Below, in pieces: positions 1 through 6,671 of a stretch of DNA of 7,710 nucleotides. Under the pieces are notes generated by a model that saw only the letters and a list, made by a program, of their open reading frames with translations, made no database searches and was not told the DNA's origin. The position numbers and the translations under genes are program-made. Each line of letters begins with the position of its first letter. Position 1 is the stretch's first letter. The stretch lies in assembly GCA_900769765.1 (NCBI GenBank), contig CAAGHW010000022.1, positions 1-7,710 of the forward strand. The letters are read 5' to 3'. The DNA is from Bacteroidaceae bacterium (GTDB taxonomy: Bacteria; Bacteroidota; Bacteroidia; Bacteroidales; Bacteroidaceae).

Positions 1-8
1 GAACAGAG

Positions 9-29
9 ATACTTCGCTTTGCTCAGTAT
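9..29. repeat. Small intergenic hairpin of dispersed-repeat type
   Basis: The arms atact (9-13) and agtat (25-29) are complementary and flank a core cttcgctttgctc that holds a further short GC/GC pairing. The overall pattern, agat-act-tcgctt-tgctc-agt-atgaca, resembles short palindromic intergenic elements that recur in many bacterial genomes. From one copy it cannot be shown to be repeated. It may instead be the terminator or tail of a gene lying before the window, although no T-run follows. Confidence 0.3.
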
Positions 30-71
30 GACAGGGGTCACTGTGTCAACAGCTATATTATTGCTAAAAGG

Positions 72-103
72 TTTTTCAGTAAAGAAAATTTAAGGTATCT
101 TTG
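72..103 (+). promoter_or_regulatory. Putative Bacteroidetes promoter for plsC
   Basis: TATCTTTG at 96-103 matches the Bacteroidetes -7 consensus TAnnTTTG. A T-rich block (ttttt, 72-76) lies about 20 bp upstream in the -33 position but lacks the usual final G. Transcription would start near 110, giving a leader of roughly 115 nt before the acyltransferase ATG. No recognised riboswitch was seen in that leader. No other -7-like box of this quality lies between 1 and 223, and this stretch has no gene. Confidence 0.5.
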
Positions 104-223
104 CCGTAAACTGCGAAGATGTGCTGCGCTCGCTGTAAACTATTCAAGCAAGCTTGACATACTTGCCCGTTTGCCGGCCACTTTGCAGAGAATAGTGAAT
201 CCATAACATAATACAATACAATT

Positions 224-961
224 ATGCTACGTAAAATTCTACATCCGCTTTACATTCTGTATCAAGTGCTTTTTGCATGGTGGGCGGCACTCATCGTTGT
301 TTCAATCACAGCAATCATCATCAGCATCTTCAGTTATCGCTTCAAGATAAAGAATGCCGACCACACACCGGCCGTCATCTGGTGCAGACTCACCTGCTGG
401 ATTTTCCTTATCCCCGTAAAGGTTGTCGACCGCGACAAGTATGTGAAGAAAGACCAGAACTACATATTCGTAGCCAACCACCAGGGCATGTTCGATGTGT
501 TCCTTATGTATGGCTATGTATGCAAACGATTCAAGTGGATTATGAAGGACACACTGCGCAAGATTCCTTTGGTCGGCAGAGCATGTGAGCAGACCGGACA
601 TATCTTCGTGAACCGCGCCACACCACAGAAGGACCTGTTGCGTAAATCAATCAACACTCTGAAGAGCGGTGCATCAATGGGTATCTTCCCCGAAGGAACA
701 CGTTGCAGAAACGGCAAAATGGGCAAATTCAAGAAAGGTGCATTTGTCATTGCAAACATGACACAGGTTCCTATAATCCCAATTACCATCGACGGTGCAT
801 ACGACATTCTGCCCAGAGGCTGCAAGTGCCTGCACTGGTCACCCGTTACACTTACCTTCCATGCACCCATCGAGTGCAACGGCCGCGATGCCGAAAACGT
901 GGAGCGCATGATGGAAGAGGCAGAGAGCGTAATCAGAGCAACATTGGAGAACAAACAATAA
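224..961 (+). CDS. plsC: 1-acyl-sn-glycerol-3-phosphate acyltransferase (PlsC family)
   Basis: This 245-residue protein is an LPLAT/PlsC-family acyltransferase, expected to transfer an acyl chain to lysophosphatidic acid to make phosphatidic acid at the inner face of the cytoplasmic membrane. One hydrophobic segment (about residues 15-38) would anchor it. The family motifs appear in order: the catalytic NHX4D motif as NHQGMFD (His86, Asp91), motif II around GHIFVNR (125-131), the substrate-phosphate motif FPEGTR (155-160), and VPIIPITI (182-189). The length matches bacterial PlsC proteins. The ATG at 224 is the first start, with the membrane segment directly after it, and no Shine-Dalgarno precedes it, as is normal for Bacteroidetes. 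It ends 17 bp before the S46 peptidase, so the two are probably co-transcribed. The exact acceptor (lysophosphatidate or another lyso-lipid, such as an ornithine-lipid precursor) cannot be read from sequence. Confidence 0.9.
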   Translation: MLRKILHPLYILYQVLFAWWAALIVVSITAIIISIFSYRFKIKNADHTPAVIWCRLTCWIFLIPVKVVDRDKYVKKDQNYIFVANHQGMFDVFLMYGYVCKRFKWIMKDTLRKIPLVGRACEQTGHIFVNRATPQKDLLRKSINTLKSGASMGIFPEGTRCRNGKMGKFKKGAFVIANMTQVPIIPITIDGAYDILPRGCKCLHWSPVTLTFHAPIECNGRDAENVERMMEEAESVIRATLENKQ

Positions 962-978
962 CCTATAAAAATTACACT

Positions 979-3123
979 ATGAGAAAAATCTTATCAACAC
1001 TGCTCATGGCAGTGCTCATTACCCCACAGCTCATGGCCGACGAGGGCATGTGGCTGCTACAGCTCATGCGTCAGCAAAACCTTGAGGACCAGATGCGCAA
1101 GCAGGGTCTGGAAATATCTGTTGACGAAATCTACAACCCCGAAGCACCATCTATCAAAGACGCGATAGGTATCTTTGGCGGAGGCTGTACAGGCGAGGTG
1201 GTATCACCCAACGGCCTTGTTGTCACCAACCACCACTGCGGTTTCAGCTTCATACAGCAGTTGAGTACAGTAGAACACAACTACCTGCACAACGGTTTCT
1301 GGAGCCAGAGCTACGAAGAGGAGTTGCCTTGCAACGGCCTTGCATTCACATTTGTCGTAAAGATAACTGATGTTACCGACGAGATAAACAACCGCGTGGC
1401 AGAAGGCCGCCTGAGCGAAGAGGAGTCGTTCCAGCGCGATGCACTTCACAAGGTTGCAGAGGAGTTGTTTGCTGCAGACAAGATAGAAGGCAAAGGATAC
1501 ATGTATCCACAGTTGCTTCCCTACTTCGAGGGCAACAAATACTATCTGATATATTACAAGAGGTATAACGATGTACGCCTTGTAGGTACACCTCCCAACT
1601 CAATAGGTAAGTTCGGTGGAGAAACCGACAATTGGATGTGGCCACGTCACACCGGTGACTTCTCGGTATTCCGTATCTATGGCGACAAGGACGGTAACCC
1701 TGCAGCATACAGCAAGGATAATGTTCCCCTAAGCACACCTAACCACCTCAACGTATCGTTGAAAGGTTTCGAGTATGGCGATTTCGCAATGATTATGGGC
1801 TTCCCTGGCAGCACATCGCGTTACCTCACAGGCGAAGAGGTTGAGCAGAGAATGTACCAGCAGAATGAGCCACGTATTGCAATGCGCGACGTTACATTGA
1901 AGATTATCCGCGAGGAGATGGCAAAGAGCGAGGACATCGCAATCAAATATGCCAACAAGCAGGCACGCATAAGCAACTATTGGAAGAACTCTATCGGAAT
2001 GAACAAGGCTATCGTTGACAACAAGGTTGTCGAGACAAAGCTCGCCGAGGAGGCTGCATTCCAGGCATGGGCAAAGCAGATAGGCAACAAAGAGTACATG
2101 AATATCGTAAAGGATATCAACGCTTGCGTTCAGGAGATGAACCGTACAGCCTATTTGCAGACTGTAATCACAGAGCTCATCAGCAATGTAGAGTTCATCC
2201 AGCGTAACCTTTCGGACAACAGCAAGAGCATATTCAACGAGAACCCGAAAGTCATCAACGACCAGATGAACGCTATATACAATTGGTTGCACAACCGCGA
2301 CTACAACCATGCTATCGACCTTCGTATCGCGAAAGAGGTTCTGCCGCTCTACTTTGAGTTGACAGAGGAAGACGAACGCCCTGCATATCTCAACGAGATT
2401 TATGCAAAATACAAAGGCGACCTCGGCAAATACCTCGACATGGTATATGCAAAGTCTATCCTTGCCAACAAGAAGAACTTCGACAAGTTCATGAAGAAGC
2501 CTACACAGAAGGCATACGAGGCTGACCCTGCATACAAGCTACGCCGTGCAGCGTTCGAGTCATACACAAACATCATGGCAAAGAGCGCAGAGTTCGAGAA
2601 GAGAATCAACCCATTGCACAAGACATACCTCAAAGGCTTGATGGAGATGGCAAACGGCGCACCTATGGCACCCGACGCAAACTTCACAATGCGTATGACA
2701 TACGGTAACGTAAAGGCATACCAGCCCAAGGACGGTGTAACCTTCAACCACTACACCACATTGAAGGGTGTGATGGAGAAGGAGAACCCCGAAAGCAGCG
2801 AGTTCATCGTTCCTGCACGTCTTAAGGAACTTTACGAGGCTAAGGACTTTGGAGAGTATGCACTACCCAACGGCGAGATGCCTGTTGCGTTCCTCACAAC
2901 AAACGACATCACCGGCGGTAACAGCGGTAGCGGCGTGTTGAACTCACGCGGCGAGCTTATAGGTTTGGCATTCGACGGCAACTGGGAGTCGCTCAGCGGT
3001 GACATCAACTTCGACGACAACCTGCAGCGTTGTATCAACGTGGACATACGTTACGTGTTGTTCATTATCGACAAATTCGGTAACTGCAAACGCCTCATCG
3101 ACGAGATGAATATCATCAAGTAA
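979..3123 (+). CDS. dpp7: S46 family serine dipeptidyl-peptidase, DPP7-type
   Basis: This 714-residue exported peptidase should remove dipeptides from the N-termini of oligopeptides, probably in the periplasm. A signal peptide is clear: MRK, a hydrophobic stretch, then a likely cleavage after Ala20 that leaves the mature start DEGMW, typical of S46 enzymes. The chymotrypsin-like triad is visible: His86 in TNHHCG, Asp227 in HTGDFSV and Ser649 in GGNSGSG. The residue 18 positions after the serine, which in this family separates DPP11 (Arg, acidic P1) from DPP7 (Gly, hydrophobic P1), is Gly667 within AFDGNW, so DPP7-like specificity is inferred. Length agrees with the family (about 710-720). The start at 979 is chosen because it gives the signal peptide. 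The frame is open further upstream to 703, but that part lies inside plsC. It follows plsC by 17 bp and ends at a strong stem-loop. Confidence 0.93.
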   Translation: MRKILSTLLMAVLITPQLMADEGMWLLQLMRQQNLEDQMRKQGLEISVDEIYNPEAPSIKDAIGIFGGGCTGEVVSPNGLVVTNHHCGFSFIQQLSTVEHNYLHNGFWSQSYEEELPCNGLAFTFVVKITDVTDEINNRVAEGRLSEEESFQRDALHKVAEELFAADKIEGKGYMYPQLLPYFEGNKYYLIYYKRYNDVRLVGTPPNSIGKFGGETDNWMWPRHTGDFSVFRIYGDKDGNPAAYSKDNVPLSTPNHLNVSLKGFEYGDFAMIMGFPGSTSRYLTGEEVEQRMYQQNEPRIAMRDVTLKIIREEMAKSEDIAIKYANKQARISNYWKNSIGMNKAIVDNKVVETKLAEEAAFQAWAKQIGNKEYMNIVKDINACVQEMNRTAYLQTVITELISNVEFIQRNLSDNSKSIFNENPKVINDQMNAIYNWLHNRDYNHAIDLRIAKEVLPLYFELTEEDERPAYLNEIYAKYKGDLGKYLDMVYAKSILANKKNFDKFMKKPTQKAYEADPAYKLRRAAFESYTNIMAKSAEFEKRINPLHKTYLKGLMEMANGAPMAPDANFTMRMTYGNVKAYQPKDGVTFNHYTTLKGVMEKENPESSEFIVPARLKELYEAKDFGEYALPNGEMPVAFLTTNDITGGNSGSGVLNSRGELIGLAFDGNWESLSGDINFDDNLQRCINVDIRYVLFIIDKFGNCKRLIDEMNIIK

Positions 3124-3134
3124 TGATACTTTAC

Positions 3135-3178
3135 ATATAACATCAACGGCTCGCAAAAGCGAGCCGTTGATGTTATAT
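3135..3178. terminator. Bidirectional terminator between convergent genes
   Basis: A perfect 20-bp inverted repeat (3135-3154 and 3159-3178) encloses an AAAA tetraloop (TTTT on the other strand). It starts 12 bp after the S46 peptidase stop and ends 13 bp before the reductase stop on the other strand, and AT-rich DNA flanks both sides. There is no clean T-run, so the evidence is the stem strength and its position between two converging genes. It most likely serves both. Confidence 0.8.
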
Positions 3179-3191
3179 AAATATATATACC

Positions 3192-4190
3192 TTAAAATAC
3201 TTTATGAGGGAACACAGGCAGTGCGTCGGGCAAGAGCGGTGCCGAAGAGATGCTCTTCAGCGACTCCTTGAACTGCTCGGGTGTACGCGCGCCCACAAGC
3301 ACCGAAGTAACACCGCGCTGCGCCAGAATCCATGCAAGAGCCATGGTTGCAAGCGATTCTCCGCGTTCTGTGGCAATGGTGTTCAGCCTGTTCAAGTATT
3401 CTGTCAGTTCAGGAGTAAGAATCTCCGCCTTCAATGAGCCTGCACGCGACATACGCGAATCATCGGGAATGCCATTGAGATAACGCGATGTAAGCAACCC
3501 CTGTGCCAAAGGCGAAAAAGAGATAAAGCCAAATCCGTTATCGGCGCAATATTCGAGAATACCCTCTTCCTGCACAGCCTTGTCGAGCATATTGAGACGC
3601 CCCTGGAAGATAAGCGGCGGAACACCCTGCGCACGCAGGAAGCTGTCGGCATACTTCAATGCTTCGAGTGGCCAGCGCGAGATACCTATATACAACGCTT
3701 TGCCAGCACGTACAATGTCCACAAGAGCCTGCAGAGTCTCGTGGAGAGGCGTTACGGGGTCATAACGGTGGATGTAGAAGATATCGACATACTCGAGCCC
3801 CAAGCGACGCAGGCTCTGATTGAGGCTTGCCATAAGATGCTTGCGCGAGCCCCAGCTGCCGTAAGGTCCTGCCCACATATCGTAACCTGCCTTTGTAGCG
3901 ATGAGCAGTTCATCGCGATGGGCCGCGAAATCATCCTTGAGCATACGTCCTACCATCTCCTCGGCAAAGCCCGGAGGAGGACCGTAATTGTTGGCAAGGT
4001 CGAAATGTGTCACCCCATTGTCGAAAGCCAGACGCGCTATCGAACGGCAGTTGTCGTAGGATGCCGCAGCACCGAAATTCTGCCAGAAGCCAAGAGAGAC
4101 CTTCGGCAACACAATTCCGCTGTTGCCGCAACGGCGGTAGATTCTGTCGCCGTCATCGTACCTCGCCGCCGAAGCCATATAATTTTCCAT
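3192..4190 (-). CDS. gpr: Aldo-keto reductase, YghZ/Gpr-like (AKR14 type)
   Basis: This 332-residue cytosolic NADPH-dependent aldo-keto reductase closely follows the pattern of Escherichia coli YghZ/Gpr (L-glyceraldehyde-3-phosphate reductase, AKR14). Shared blocks include YRRCGNSG, THFDLANNYGPPPG, TKAGYDMW-GPYG, GLEYVDIFY-HR, SPLAQGLLTSRYLNGIP and the late VTSVLVGA cofactor region. The catalytic tetrad is Asp64, Tyr69, Lys100 and His141. The probable role is reduction of small aldehydes such as glyceraldehyde 3-phosphate or methylglyoxal; the physiological substrate is inferred. The C-terminus is somewhat shorter than in YghZ (346 residues). The ATG at 4190 is preferred because the frame further upstream overlaps the ABC-F gene and shows no AKR similarity; Met5 (4178) is an alternative. 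It sits 34 bp downstream of the ABC-F gene and is probably co-transcribed with it. Confidence 0.9.
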   Translation of the reverse strand: MENYMASAARYDDGDRIYRRCGNSGIVLPKVSLGFWQNFGAAASYDNCRSIARLAFDNGVTHFDLANNYGPPPGFAEEMVGRMLKDDFAAHRDELLIATKAGYDMWAGPYGSWGSRKHLMASLNQSLRRLGLEYVDIFYIHRYDPVTPLHETLQALVDIVRAGKALYIGISRWPLEALKYADSFLRAQGVPPLIFQGRLNMLDKAVQEEGILEYCADNGFGFISFSPLAQGLLTSRYLNGIPDDSRMSRAGSLKAEILTPELTEYLNRLNTIATERGESLATMALAWILAQRGVTSVLVGARTPEQFKESLKSISSAPLLPDALPVFPHKVF

Positions 4191-4224
4191 TCGGTATTTT
4201 GTTTTACTTTTATAAAAAAGATTG

Positions 4225-5859
4225 TCACTTACGCTCCAACTCCTGCAACTCTTCCATCTTCTTGTTCGCAAGGAATTCATATACACCGCACAAGTGTTCG
4301 CGCACCTTGCCATGACCGAACTCATATACCTTTGTTACAAGCCCGTCGAGGAAGTCACGGTCGTGGCTTACACAGATAAGAGTGCCGTCAAAATCCATAA
4401 GAGCCTGCTTGAGGATATCCTTTGTCTTGAGGTCGAGGTGGTTGGTAGGCTCATCGAGGATAAGCAAGTTCACAGGCTCGAGCAACAGCTTCATCAATGC
4501 CAGACGTGTGCGCTCACCACCCGACAGCACCTTCACCTTCTTTGAGCTCGCCTCGCCACCGAACATGAACGCACCCAGCAAGTCGCGTATCTTGTTGCGG
4601 ATATCTCCCTTTGCCACATCATCGATAGTCTGGAAAACAGTTAGCTCCTCATCGAGCAACGAAGCCTGGTTCTGTGCAAAGTAACCTATCTGCACATTAT
4701 GTCCGAGCTGCAATGAGCCCTCGTGCTCCAACTCCTTCATTATACACTTCACAAGCGTTGACTTACCCTCACCGTTACGGCCCACGAAAGCAACCTTGTC
4801 ACCACGCTCAATGGTGAGCGAAGCACCCGAGAAGATTTGCTTACCGTCGAACGCCTTGCCCACGCCATCCATGATGACAGGGTACTGGCCCGAACGTGGC
4901 GAAGGCGGGAACTTGAGCCTCAAAGCCGATGTATCCTCCTCGTCAACCTCAATTATCTCGAGTTTCTCGAGCATCTTCACACGGCTCTGCACCTGCAGGG
5001 TCTTTGAATAAGTACCTTTGAAACGCTCAATGAAATCCTTTGTCTCCTGAATCATCTTCTGCTGCTCCTCGTACTGCTTCTGCTGTTGCTGACGACGCTC
5101 GGCACGCAACACAAGATATTGCGAATAGTTCACCTTGTAATCATATATACGACCCATGGTAACCTCAATGGTACGGGTGGTGATGTTATCCACAAACTTA
5201 CGGTCGTGGCTGATTACCACAACTGCCTTGCCGTTATTTATGAGGAACTCCTCGAGCCAACCGATAGACTCAATATCGAGGTGGTTGGTAGGCTCATCGA
5301 GCAACAGCACATCGGGGTTACGGAGCAACATCTTCGCAAGCTCGATACGCATGCGCCATCCACCGCTGAACTCACTTGTCTGACGGTTGAAATCCTTGCG
5401 CTCAAAGCCCAGACCGAGAAGAGTCTTTTCAACATCCTCCTCAAAGTGAGTCATATCAATGGCATAGAACTTCTCGCTCTTTGTCGCCACCTCCTCGATG
5501 AGTGCCATATATTCATCACTCTCGTAGTCGGTACGCGTAGCAAGCTCATTGTTCATGCGGTCGAGTTCAGCCTCCATCTCATAGAGATGAGCAAAAGCCT
5601 GCGAAGCCTCCTCGAACACCGTACGACCGTCCTCGGTCATAAGATGCTGCGGAAGATAGGCTATTACCGTATCCTTGGGGGCAGACACCACGCCACGAGT
5701 AGCATTGCGCACACCGGCAAGAATCTTCAAGAGAGTACTCTTGCCAGCACCATTCTTACCCATAAGGGCAATGCGGTCCTTCTCGTTTATTACAAAGGAA
5801 ATATCACTAAAAAGCGTCGTTCCACCGAACTCCACAGTCAAACCATCAACTGATACCAT
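4225..5859 (-). CDS. ABC-F family ATPase (ribosome-associated translation factor type)
   Basis: This 544-residue protein has two tandem ABC ATPase domains and no membrane segment, so it is an ABC-F protein rather than a transporter. Domain 1 has Walker A GKNGAGKST (34-42), Q-loop Gln71, signature FSGGW (164-168), Walker B DVLLLDEP with catalytic Glu189, and switch His218. Domain 2 has GRNGEGKST (360-368), LSGGER (445-450), LLILDEP with Glu470, and His499. The charged, Gln-rich helical linker (about 250-305) corresponds to the tRNA-contacting interdomain linker of this family. ABC-F proteins bind the ribosomal E site and relieve stalling; some protect against ribosome-targeting antibiotics. 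The closest subgroup looks EttA/YbiT/Uup-like, but it ends soon after domain 2 and lacks the long Uup C-terminal coiled coil, so I give no symbol. It precedes the reductase and is read away from tRNA-Pro. Confidence 0.9.
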   Translation of the reverse strand: MVSVDGLTVEFGGTTLFSDISFVINEKDRIALMGKNGAGKSTLLKILAGVRNATRGVVSAPKDTVIAYLPQHLMTEDGRTVFEEASQAFAHLYEMEAELDRMNNELATRTDYESDEYMALIEEVATKSEKFYAIDMTHFEEDVEKTLLGLGFERKDFNRQTSEFSGGWRMRIELAKMLLRNPDVLLLDEPTNHLDIESIGWLEEFLINNGKAVVVISHDRKFVDNITTRTIEVTMGRIYDYKVNYSQYLVLRAERRQQQQKQYEEQQKMIQETKDFIERFKGTYSKTLQVQSRVKMLEKLEIIEVDEEDTSALRLKFPPSPRSGQYPVIMDGVGKAFDGKQIFSGASLTIERGDKVAFVGRNGEGKSTLVKCIMKELEHEGSLQLGHNVQIGYFAQNQASLLDEELTVFQTIDDVAKGDIRNKIRDLLGAFMFGGEASSKKVKVLSGGERTRLALMKLLLEPVNLLILDEPTNHLDLKTKDILKQALMDFDGTLICVSHDRDFLDGLVTKVYEFGHGKVREHLCGVYEFLANKKMEELQELERK

Positions 5860-5880
5860 ATAAAAAGCCGTTTTTTAAAA

Positions 5881-5913
5881 CAAACAGAATGCAGAAGCAC
5901 CCCAATAAACAAA
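5881..5913 (-). promoter_or_regulatory. Possible promoter for the ABC-F/reductase pair
   Basis: Reading the minus strand, TTTG (5913-5910) is followed after 21 bp by TCTGTTTG (5888-5881), one mismatch from the TAnnTTTG -7 consensus. The start would fall about 15 nt before the ABC-F ATG. The -33 part overlaps the T-tract of the tRNA-Pro terminator, so readthrough from the tRNA promoter is a competing explanation. Confidence 0.35.
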
Positions 5914-5943
5914 AAGCGACAGATGATTTTAGTCATTTGTCGC
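5911..5943 (-). terminator. Terminator of tRNA-Pro
   Basis: Arms 5916-5926 and 5933-5943 form an 11-bp stem with one G·U pair and a 6-nt loop. On the minus strand it is followed directly by TTTTTGTTTATT, a good intrinsic-terminator tail. It begins 16 nt after the tRNA-Pro 3' end. The plus-strand side also carries a T-run, so it could stop transcription in both directions. Confidence 0.75.
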
Positions 5944-5959
5944 CTATTTTTTAAAAGCG

Positions 5960-6032
5960 TCGGAATGAGGCGACTCGAACGCCCGACCCCTACGTCCCGA
6001 ACGTAGTGCGCTACCAACTGCGCTACATTCCG
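5960..6032 (-). tRNA. tRNA-Pro (anticodon CGG)
   Basis: The minus strand folds into a complete 73-nt cloverleaf: acceptor CGGAATG/CATTCCG (7 bp), D-stem GCGC/GCGC, anticodon stem CTACG/CGTAG around the loop TTCGGGA, and T-arm GGGCG-TTCGAGT-CGCCT with one G·U pair. The discriminator is A. The anticodon CGG reads the proline codon CCG. The 3' CCA is not encoded and must be added after transcription. A consensus promoter lies just upstream and a hairpin terminator just downstream, so it is a single-gene unit. Confidence 0.96.
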
Positions 6033-6047
6033 TCACTATTGATATTG

Positions 6048-6077
6048 CAAAGATACAGCAAAAAACCAAAACCCAAA
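6048..6077 (-). promoter_or_regulatory. Promoter of tRNA-Pro
   Basis: On the minus strand TTTG (6077-6074), an 18-bp spacer and TATCTTTG (6055-6048) match the Bacteroidetes sigma-70-type promoter (TTTG and TAnnTTTG). Transcription would start roughly 5-10 nt before the tRNA 5' end at 6032, as expected for a tRNA gene. Confidence 0.75.
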
Positions 6078-6103
6078 AATTTTTGAAGTTTTTTATCAAA
6101 ACA

Positions 6104-6135
6104 TTTGCACAAACCAAAAACTTGTCATACCTTTG
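6104..6135 (+). promoter_or_regulatory. Promoter of tRNA-Phe
   Basis: TTTG (6104-6107), a 20-bp spacer and TACCTTTG (6128-6135) match the Bacteroidetes promoter consensus. The box ends 16 bp before the tRNA 5' end. It is arranged back-to-back with the tRNA-Pro promoter, the two -33 elements lying about 27 bp apart. Confidence 0.75.
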
Positions 6136-6151
6136 CACACGCAAAAGCAAC

Positions 6152-6224
6152 GGTGCCATAGCTCAGTTGGTAGAGCAAAGGACTGAAAATCCTTGTGTCC
6201 CCGGTTCGATTCCTGGTGGCACCA
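6152..6224 (+). tRNA. tRNA-Phe (anticodon GAA)
   Basis: A 73-nt cloverleaf: acceptor GGTGCCA/TGGCACC, D-stem GCTC/GAGC, anticodon stem AAGGA/TCCTT around CTGAAAA (anticodon GAA, phenylalanine), and T-loop TTCGATT. The discriminator is A; the visible ACCA is the acceptor end plus discriminator, so CCA is not encoded. The T-stem CCCGG/CCTGG contains one C·U mismatch at the middle pair. A hairpin terminator follows. The DNA beyond looks like accessory sequence, which makes this tRNA a likely boundary of an island. Confidence 0.95.
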
Positions 6225-6231
6225 CTTGCAG

Positions 6232-6274
6232 AAAACGCTAATGACTTACAAAACAAGTTGTTAGCGTTTTTTCT
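6232..6274 (+). terminator. Terminator of tRNA-Phe
   Basis: Arms 6232-6247 and 6255-6270 form a 16-bp stem with two G·U pairs and a 7-nt loop. The right arm runs into a T-tract (gttttttctttt). It starts 8 nt after the tRNA 3' end. Confidence 0.8.
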
Positions 6275-6292
6275 TTTGCCTCAAATCCTAAA

Positions 6293-6312
6293 TTTGGCAA
6301 CATTTTGGCAAC
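6293..6312. repeat. Tandem repeat of TTTGGCAAC, 11-bp period
   Basis: TTTGGCAAC occurs at 6293-6301 and again at 6304-6312, exactly one helical turn apart. This suits a pair of protein-binding sites, for example arm sites for an integrase or excisionase next to a tRNA attachment site. No integrase gene is visible in the window, so the role is inference. Confidence 0.45.
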
Positions 6313-6386
6313 TTTATGATTTTTCTTCGCCGTTTAAGACGACCTAAAAGTTGTTTTTTGAGGGTGTGTTATACTATATATATAAT

Positions 6387-6415
6387 AAAGGAGGAAGGCA
6401 TCGCCTTCCTCCTTT
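6387..6415 (-). terminator. GC-rich hairpin after the minus-strand coding tail
   Basis: A perfect 13-bp inverted repeat (6387-6399 and 6403-6415) with a 3-nt loop. On the minus strand the stem starts at the first base after the TAA of a short reading frame (6417-6415 overlaps the stem edge) and is followed by an AT-rich run. This is the usual layout of an intrinsic terminator closing a minus-strand gene, although the following tract is not a pure T-run. Confidence 0.55.
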
Positions 6416-6522
6416 TAGAATAGGTTGTCTCCATCTTTGTCATTTGCTACATCGGCAACTTCGGTTGGGACTCTTTTTATCATTGGCTTGCCAAATGCAC
6501 AATGTTTAGGCTTCAGGGTAGC
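6415..6522 (-). pseudogene. Possible 3' remnant of a minus-strand gene
   Basis: Reading the minus strand, a frame of 35 codons lies between an in-frame TAG (6525-6523) and a TAA (6417-6415). Its last 22 residues, from an internal Met at 6483, run MIKRVPTEVADVANDKDGDN and end LF. The acidic tail and the hairpin immediately after the stop look like a genuine gene end. I do not recognise the protein, and no long frame feeds into it. It may be the tail of a gene whose body was lost or frameshifted, a very small protein, or chance. Confidence 0.25.
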
Positions 6523-6621
6523 CTAATACCCCAAACATTAAAAATGAGCGAGGGACTATCCACTTCGAAACGGCAAGCCGAGAGTAAATTTAGATTGGTA
6601 AAATGACGGATTTTGCCGATG
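6450..6621. other. Nested inverted repeats, possible structured RNA or DNA
   Basis: Three inverted repeats are nested in the correct order: 9 bp (6450-6458 with 6613-6621), 8 bp (6485-6492 with 6573-6580, extendable by one G·T and one A·T pair outside), and 7 bp (6501-6507 with 6533-6539). A 5-bp stem (6508-6512 with 6520-6524) stacks directly on the last. An alternative pairing, GGGTA (6516-6520) with TACCC (6527-6531), competes with the inner hairpin. The fold matches no RNA family I can name. It overlaps the minus-strand coding tail. Confidence 0.3.
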
Positions 6622-6630
6622 CAACCTTTA

Positions 6631-6656
6631 AATTTGACAATCGCAATTGTCGAATT
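6631..6656. repeat. Inverted repeat with 11-bp stem
   Basis: aatttgacaat (6631-6641) pairs with attgtcgaatt (6646-6656) across the loop cgca, with one G·T pair. No T-run follows, so a protein-binding palindrome is as likely as a terminator. Confidence 0.4.
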
Positions 6657-6671
6657 CGCTACCATGCTTTA

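Noticed and set aside
703..978. In-frame N-terminal extension of the S46 peptidase up to an ATG at 703
   Set aside because: This segment lies inside plsC in another frame and resembles no S46 sequence. The ATG at 979 gives a clean signal peptide and the family's length.
4191..4325. In-frame N-terminal extension of the aldo-keto reductase from an ATG at 4325
   Set aside because: It overlaps the ABC-F coding end and has no reductase similarity. The start at 4190 matches the family N-terminus.
5086..5853. 255-codon plus-strand frame opposite the ABC-F gene
   Set aside because: It is antisense to a fully convincing ABC-F protein and shows no recognisable domain, so it is a shadow frame. The same applies to the 193-codon frame at 1729-2310 and the 212-codon frame at 3741-4379.
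5944..6159. 71-codon minus-strand frame across the tRNA-Pro gene
   Set aside because: It reads straight through the tRNA and both tRNA promoters.
6545..6628. 28-codon plus-strand frame starting MSEGLSTSKRQ
   Set aside because: Too short, unrecognised, and lying across stems of the nested inverted repeats with no promoter before it.
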